Below, one piece after another: positions 57,168 to 64,000 of a stretch of DNA of 64,000 bases; within the stretch, counting starts at the first letter, position 1, and every line of letters begins with the position of its first letter. Below the pieces are notes generated by a model. The model was not told where the DNA came from and did not search any database. It saw only the letters and a program-made list of their open reading frames with translations. The translations under genes were made by a program, and so were the position numbers. The stretch comes from Monomorium pharaonis (taxonomy: Eukaryota > Arthropoda > Insecta > Hymenoptera > Formicidae), in NCBI RefSeq assembly GCF_013373865.1, contig NC_050467.1, positions 41,233,692 through 41,297,691 on the forward strand, read 5' to 3'.

Positions 57168-60100
57168 TTACATTCTTTTGTAGTAGCTTTGTCTCTTCAA
57201 ATTAGATTTGCTACTCACTTTCGTGGCTACATCAATAAGATTTTCGGCCATCGCAGTACCAGTCTGTTGTATCATATTATAAAAATGTCCTTTCTGTTGT
57301 AAAAGAATATGTGGGTGGTTAAATTCCTAAAATCAAAATCTATTACATATACTGTAAAATACTTTTATTAAAGAATTCTTCGTGAAATTAGAATTTGTCA
57401 TACAACATAAAACAGTGCATTAAATAAAAAAAAAAGATAATATTCACATAAAATTGTAGTATAAAATTATATAAAGTTATCCGAAAATTATACGTTTTTA
57501 ATGACTTTAAAATCGACTTATATTTACCACAAGATGTCCAGCATCCATCACAAATATTCTGTCACTATCCATAATAGTGTTTAACCTGTGAGCTATGGTG
57601 AACACAGTACAGTTTATAAATTTCGTCCTAACTGTCTTTTGTATAAGGGAATCCGTGTAAGGATCGATGTTGGCAGTTGCTTCGTCCAGTACCATAATCC
57701 GATTGTTCTTGACGATAGCTCGCGCGAGGCACAGCAGTTGTTTCTGGCCAACGCTAAAATTCGATCCCTCGTCAGACACCTTTGTGTTCAGTCCGCTGGC
57801 CATCTCGGAGATCGTCTCCTTTAACTCGACATCCTCGAGTGCCTGCCACAGCACGGTGTCGGTATACTGGTCGAAGGGATCGAGATTTTGTCGCAGACTG
57901 CCAGTGAACAAGAACGGCTCCTGAGGGATAATACTGATCTTCGAGCGGAAGTCGTGCAGGGCGACCGTGTCGGTGGACACGCCGTCTATGAGAATCTCAC
58001 CCTCAACGCAGGCTAGACGAAGGAGGGCATTGATCAGAGACGATTTTCCCGCGCCAGTTCTGCCGACGATACCGATCTTTTCTTCCGGCAAGACGGTGAA
58101 GCTGACGTTTCTGAGGATGTAAGCGCCATGACGATTGTATTTCAAGCTTACGTTTTTGAATTCCACAAGACCATTCGCCGGCCAATTGTCCGGCGGTTTG
58201 GTATCTGGCTTGCTGTCGAGCATCGGCTCCTCCTCTAAACGGCTGTACTCGAGTATCCTTTCTATAGACGTCAACTGACTTTCTAGCTCGGCCGTTTGCC
58301 TCATTCCCCATTGCAGCAAGACCGTCAGTGACATGGTCTGTGTCATTATCAAACCAATGTCACCAACGACAGCCAGACCATCAATCATAGTAAAAGCTAT
58401 GATTATTGTCGCAACGTAAAACTGGCAAATGATATCGATGTAGAAGCCGAAAGCCCGAGACGTAGATAAAAAGAGAAAACAAGCGGACGAATGAACATCT
58501 TGATGACTACACAACTCCGCCATTAATACTTCCTCGGCATTAAAAGCTCTAATTGTCGTCAGACCTTGCAGAGACGCTCCGAGATGATCGAAGATCGGCG
58601 AACGTGCTGAATAAATTGTTCCTTGTTATCGTATTATAACATACTTTAATTTATTTTAGAAATAAAATCTGATTTAAACAAAGCAACTTTAAAAAAAAAG
58701 AGCGAAGATAGAGCTTTTTCATTAAAATTTTCAATAAATAAATATAATTTATTTGCATATTACAAAAATAAAAATATATCTGAAATCGAAGATAATCTCT
58801 ATGATATCTTAGTTTCAAATATGTTTTGTAAACTTACTTGTGCCTTCAAGGCGCTTGATACTGCGCCCGGTAGAGATATATATTATGCGAAAACAAGTAA
58901 AAATACAAGCGCAAATTACAGTAGGTATCGCCAGCCACGGGGTAATCGCCACAACCATAACAGCTACCGTGATTGAGATGAGTCCGGTAACTATGACGTC
59001 AAATATGCATATTGACAGCATTAAGTCGACAATATTGATATCTCTGGCAAATCTGATTAAAATAAGAGACATTTTTTGATCAAAGACACATTTTATTCAT
59101 TATTCATTTAAAATAGAATGCAATAACAAAAATTATAATGATATATAAATCAAAGATAATAAAATTAAAAAAAACAAATAGTAGAATTTTATCAATGACT
59201 TATGTTGAACCAGTCGTCACACCTTTCTGTGTTTACCTGTTTAATATACGGCCAGCTGGATTGGTGCTATAGAAATACATAGTTGCACGCAATATGCTGC
59301 GAAACATAGCGGAATGAAGATTCACCGAGGACCATGTGCACACCGTATAGTACACGACTGTTTGCAATTGCCATAGCAGTATGATGATCACTATCATAGC
59401 GCTATATATGTAGATCATGGAGTCACGAGACAGTGGTCCTTCCCACCGAAAGTCCAGCGTGGAGTTTTCCGTTTCATGCCACGAACTCGATTCGACGTTC
59501 ACCCAGAATGCAACAAAGTAATCGCTACCGCTGGACATAATCTGGATCATTAAGAAGATCAACGTCATCAGCGTGATCAAGACAGGCTTTTTACTCGCCT
59601 TAAAGTAAATGAACAACATTCCGCGAGATATGCGTCCCTTCGCCATCGTTTCCTGCGTTTCAACCGGTGAAGTATCCTCGTCAACCTTTACTCCATTTGA
59701 CTCAGCCTTCATTGAAATTTGACGTTGAATTTCAGATGGTCCACTCTCAGCCTCTTTGCTTTTAGAATGTGTCGTCTTTACCAACTTCATAAAATCGTGA
59801 CCCGACGCTTGCAATTGGTCGAAGGTACCCTTTCTCTCGATAGTACCGTTATTCATAACAATAATCTGGTCGGCGAGCTGTAAATACTGCAGTTGATGCG
59901 TCACCAGAATCCTCGTTTTTCCCTGATTTTTTCATTGAAATAATTAAAAATCAAGATCAAGAAACTATCTAAATTGGTTTAAGTTTACATTTTTAAATCT
60001 TAAAGTTATAGTACTTTCTGTGAGAAATATAATTAATCAATATCATCTTCTGATCCTTACTTTTAGATAGCCACAGATGCACTTGTCCACGAGATATTTG

Positions 60101-63100
60101 CTGACGTGAGAATCCACGGCAGAAAGGGGATCATCTAGCAAATAAATATCGGCGTCTTTGTAGATCGCTCGAGCCAGATTGATTCTAGCACGCTGGCCAC
60201 CACTCAGATTCATTCCTCTCTCGCCCACGATGGTGCGATCGCCATAAGGAAACGTATCTATGTCCGATTCCATCTGGCAGACTCTGATCACTTTGTCGTA
60301 ACGCGACTTGTCCATCGACTGTCCAAACAAAACGTTCTGCTTCACTGAAGACGCGAAGATCCATGGCTGTTGGCTAACGTAGTTTATTCTGCCACGGCTC
60401 TCGATACGTCCACTTGTCAACGGCAATTCCTGGAGTATCGCTTGTAAGAGGCTACTCTTACCCGAACCCACCTGACCAACAATAGCAACAAAGCTGCCGG
60501 GTGATATGGTTAAGTTTACGTTATGCAACGTATCAGCCTTATTGTCGCCATGCCATTTGGCGTTTACGTCGGTCATATGAAGTGCAAACGAGTCAGGAAT
60601 TGTCTGACATGAGTTCTGTTTCGTTTTGACGATCTCATCGTGCAACATGAATCTTCGCAATCGGCGAATACAAACTAATGCCTGTACTAATTGATGGAGA
60701 CCTATGAAATAAATTTGTAATATGTAATTTTCTTTGTCATTTCTTATTTTTGATGAAAGTATATACTAATCTTCAACAAGTATTTAATTCTATCATTTTT
60801 GTGTATTATTGTTAAAAGATTGTGACTATAAAAGTTAGAAAGTAAGTTGATTTTATTTTATTACATTATATGTAAAATTTTATCTCTTTATCCTTATCTG
60901 CTTTTTAATTTTCAGTAACCTACTATTTATCATTTTAATCATATTAAACTACCATATTTGATGACAAACTGACATTAAACTTCTCGAGACAATATAAACA
61001 TAACTTCTCGAGAAAAAATCTTTATATCAAATCTTGAAATAGATCAAGTTATATCAGAAGCATTAAATTATAGATTTAATTATATATATCATTTACAAAT
61101 TGATTGAAAATTAGATCTGCTCTGATATAATTTGATCATTGATATAAATATTATTTTCCAGGTTACTACTTAAGTATGTCACAAATTACTGAGGATTAAT
61201 TATCGAATTATTTATAACCGAAAATATTAATTGTTGTATTCTGTATCGATACTCTTACCCGATGAAAATCTGTGAACCAAATTGAGTCGTAAAACATTGT
61301 AGTATGCTGTTACTAGATACACTTTTTCAGCACTGATATAATTTCCAAATAAAACGTATGATAATATCGTCGCAAAGATACTAAGTAGCGGTACGTAGCG
61401 GTGAAGAGTAAGAGAGAATTGTTTTAGAATATAATATTTCTTTGTTACCATCATCTCACTCCTAGAAATAATTAAATTATCTAAAAATAATTTGTTGTAG
61501 AAAAAATTAAAAATTTTAATTAAATAAAAGAAATCTATGTTTATTTAATAAATAAGACAATGCAAAGAAGTTGTTTAATTAAATACAAAAGAAAACAATA
61601 AGCAAATATATTAATGATGTATGAAATAATTTAAAAGAAAAGGTATAGTTTATTTTCGCAAAGTTAGTCCAAATTTTTAAGGCACACTTACTTTCTCGCC
61701 TTTTCTACGAGATCATAAAAAGGACTTTCCCAAACATACATTTTAATGACTTGCACTCCTGTGATTACTTGCTTCATCAACCTAAGTCTGGTATCTGTTT
61801 TTTGTGCTAATTTAAGCGTTAAAGGCATAGTTACTTTCGCTAAGAACGCTGAAATATATATCATTTCGATACATCAAAATATGTTAATATAGCTTTATTT
61901 TTATAATTATTTATTAAAAGAAATGCGGTAATGTATATATACCTTGGAAAGGAATAAATAATAAGAATATGGATATTCCGACCAGTGCTGCCCATCCAAT
62001 TTCAGAAAATGTAATATATGTGATCCATGTGACTTGAAGAGGAGCGATCCAAATGTAATGCAAATGCATCAGTTCTCTCATTCTGCTAATATCGCTACTC
62101 AAAAAATTTACCATCTAAAAATTAAGTAAATTTAAATGACAATTTTTCTTTTACTAATTAATTATTACTATGTGTTTAAATAACTTTAATAATCTTACGT
62201 AATTCTTTAGCTTTACATAATAATTATTTGAATTTAGCAATACATGATGTAAATATTAGTTGTTTTCAAAATTATTTTGGTATAACATTCTCTCTCTCAA
62301 CACCTACACACACATTCAGAAATTCCTATTCTTAATATATTTTTATATATTTCCGTGCTTTTTTCTACTTTTTATTTATTACATAATTAAACATATCTTG
62401 ACGTAAGTAAATACTTGATTTGTATCCCACCTGTCCAACAGATGTCTCTTTGTCCAGTACGGAGCTGGAAAGTTTTAATATTTTTTGGTAAATCAATGCA
62501 GTACAAGCAATCGTAATCTTCAGTCCTAAGTGAAAGGTGCAATATACAGAATAATGTGAAATAATAGTCTCTGTGAAAGACAACAGAATTATACCGCCAG
62601 CACTATAATAAACTTCATTGCTCCAGTCTTTTCTATCGCCTGCGAAATAGCGCAGCAAAGTAGCAAGTAGTAATGGTTGATACATTCTATAATAAAAAAC
62701 ATTATTAAAAGTAACGTAAAAATTATTTTATGCAAATATGCATAATTACCTTGCAATTGATAAGTCTTTCTTAAATTTAAGCTAAATTATTTAAAAAATT
62801 AAAATTTTTTATATAATTAATTAATTAATTAATTTAAGTTGATCAATGGTTGATTAACATTAATTTTCTTTAGAATATAGAAAGAAGAAAAATCATTATT
62901 TGTCTATTTTTTTTATTACATTTGCGGTTAAAATGTTTTAAATGCATAATAATCTTTCATTCTTATAATAGTTTCTTATTTTTATTATTATTCGTAACTG
63001 CAATATTAAAGAAATTAATTATTAATACTGTATATACAAAACATTGTATATACAAAAAAATCACCAATGTTATGCACATTATTTTATTTTGATTTAATTT

Positions 63101-64000
63101 ATTTTTCTTTATATTCTTTAAATACCTGGAAAATAGCTCCATTACTCCTTGTGCAATTCCAATTAGCAAGAGTGATTTTCCAAAAATGTGCAACAGTACT
63201 CTTAGCAACTGTGGCTTAGTACCATCTTTCTTTTTAACGCATGAGTCTACTTCTATTTCCCAAGCTTTACCTATAAGTTCGCCTAATTTGCTGGTTTTGT
63301 CTTGCGTTAATGTAACATAGAGATCAGTTTCTTCCAAATCTTTTTTGTAGCCAGTTCGAAAAATTTGTCGGGTCCACCTATATACATATTAATTGTTAGT
63401 TTCCTAGAATCCACAGTTCGTTATTCAATTATTATCTATTTCAAAAATACTCTTAATATATCTTTATTTTACCATTAATAAATAAGTTAATTTATATATT
63501 ACAATATAATATTTTTAATAAATGTGTGTAAAAGTTTTGTTTTACAAATGATTCAATTATCTAATTATATCAATCTAATTGTTATCTTTTCAATCACACA
63601 TATATGTGTATACACACACACATTATTTTATATCTAATTGTAAAAAGCATTACAAGACATTAATTTGCAATATTTACCAAAAGGTGAGAATGGAAATCAC
63701 ATTCGCATTTTGCCGTGGATTTTCTGGATATTTCTTTTTATCGTTGATATTCATTGTGACACATGGAACTTTTATTTATTTTTAATATATTTTATTTACA
63801 ATAAATAGGCCACCTATATTTTTTAAGCATTAAAAAAATAATAAAATATAATAGAATTTTTATTTATGATAATACTAGATAAAATATAATACATATAATG
63901 CATCAACTTACTAACAAAATGAGTTGTTCACAAGATTTTGAGTAATTTTAGTTAAAATTATGTATCATACTCACCAAATCGATGGAGTTAAAAACCATTT
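57168..64000 (-). CDS. ABCC4: ABCC4/MRP4-like ABC transporter, lacks only the N-terminus
   Basis: Full-length ABCC exporter of organic anions and cyclic nucleotides at the plasma membrane (family knowledge). Minus-strand exons, 5' to 3': 63975->64000, 63126-63377, 62431-62686, 61943-62114, 61692-61848, 61259-61461, 60061-60701, 59237-59922, 58838-59052, 57528-58606, 57168-57326. The visible part is 1,281 codons plus stop against ~1,325 for human ABCC4, so only some tens of residues lie beyond base 64000. Order: short N-terminal segment without an extra TMD0, membrane domain 1 (QVITGVQVIKMYVWE coupling region), nucleotide-binding domain 1 (Walker A GQVGSGKSS, signature LSGGQ, Walker B DIYLLDDP), membrane domain 2 (NPAGRILNR, TTRSPIFDHL, GLTTIRAF), nucleotide-binding domain 2 (Walker A GRTGAGKSS, signature FSVGQKQ, Walker B IMVLDEAT), C-terminus ending KRQSYYKRM. 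NBD1 has Asp after Walker B and NBD2 has Glu: the usual ABCC asymmetry. It could be any insect ABCC4-type paralogue. Confidence 0.93.
60702..61258 (-). other. ABCC4: Intron of the ABCC4-like gene
   Basis: AT-rich, joins ...HRFSSG|LHQLVQALVCIRR. Includes loosely repeated aacttctcgaga words near 60976-61016. The introns 62687-63125 and 63378-63974 are plain AT-rich spacers; a short cacaca/tgtgta patch is at about 63596-63622. Confidence 0.65.

Overview
This looks like nuclear DNA from an insect, probably a hymenopteran and plausibly an ant. Short GC-richer exons sit in very AT-rich introns with canonical GT..AG splice sites and phase-matched joins. There are long (GA)/(TC) microsatellites and small TA-flanked transposon remnants, and the four recognisable genes are animal genes. 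The species call is inference; the gene calls rest on spliced reading frames that I joined by hand. Layout: (1) 2182-27187, plus strand: the 3' three-quarters of a giant Fat-like protocadherin (Drosophila kugelei/fat2, vertebrate FAT1-3 type). Seventeen exons join into 3,464 codons plus stop: about 23 complete cadherin repeats, two EGF modules, one laminin-G domain, four more EGF modules, one membrane helix and a cytoplasmic tail ending in a PDZ-ligand-like QTSV. The 5' exons lie upstream of the window. (2) 27188-32444: non-coding, with two inverted-repeat elements. (3) 32445-36527, minus strand: complete 13-exon TRAP1, the mitochondrial Hsp90 (692 codons). A 48-codon plus-strand ORF starts about 300 bp away and runs divergently. 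(4) 37116-38035, minus strand: a small unrecognised gene whose model is uncertain. (5) 38040-42854: mostly AT-rich non-coding DNA with a GC-rich block near 40.3-40.8 kb that may be the promoter of the next gene. (6) 42855-55611, plus strand: an SLC3-family (rBAT/4F2hc-like) amino-acid-transporter heavy chain, a type II membrane protein with an alpha-amylase fold that has lost catalytic residues. Its 7.7 kb intron holds the most striking feature of the window. This is a ~5.4 kb purine-biased 11-bp minisatellite with nested higher-order repeats. It is flanked by a 25-bp near-identical direct repeat and, further out, by an inverted CTAGGGTGACC motif, which suggests a transposon-borne or transposon-bounded array. 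(7) 57168 to beyond 64000, minus strand: an ABCC4/MRP4-like full ABC transporter, nearly complete (1,281 codons visible, only the N-terminus cut off). It lies tail-to-tail with the SLC3 gene. The genes do not form a pathway: Fat-like is a planar-polarity cadherin, TRAP1 a mitochondrial chaperone, and the other two are plasma-membrane transport proteins. At least three copies of one ~210-235 bp MITE family lie in introns of Fat-like and TRAP1. No new enzymatic or defence system was found; the novelty is in repeat architecture.
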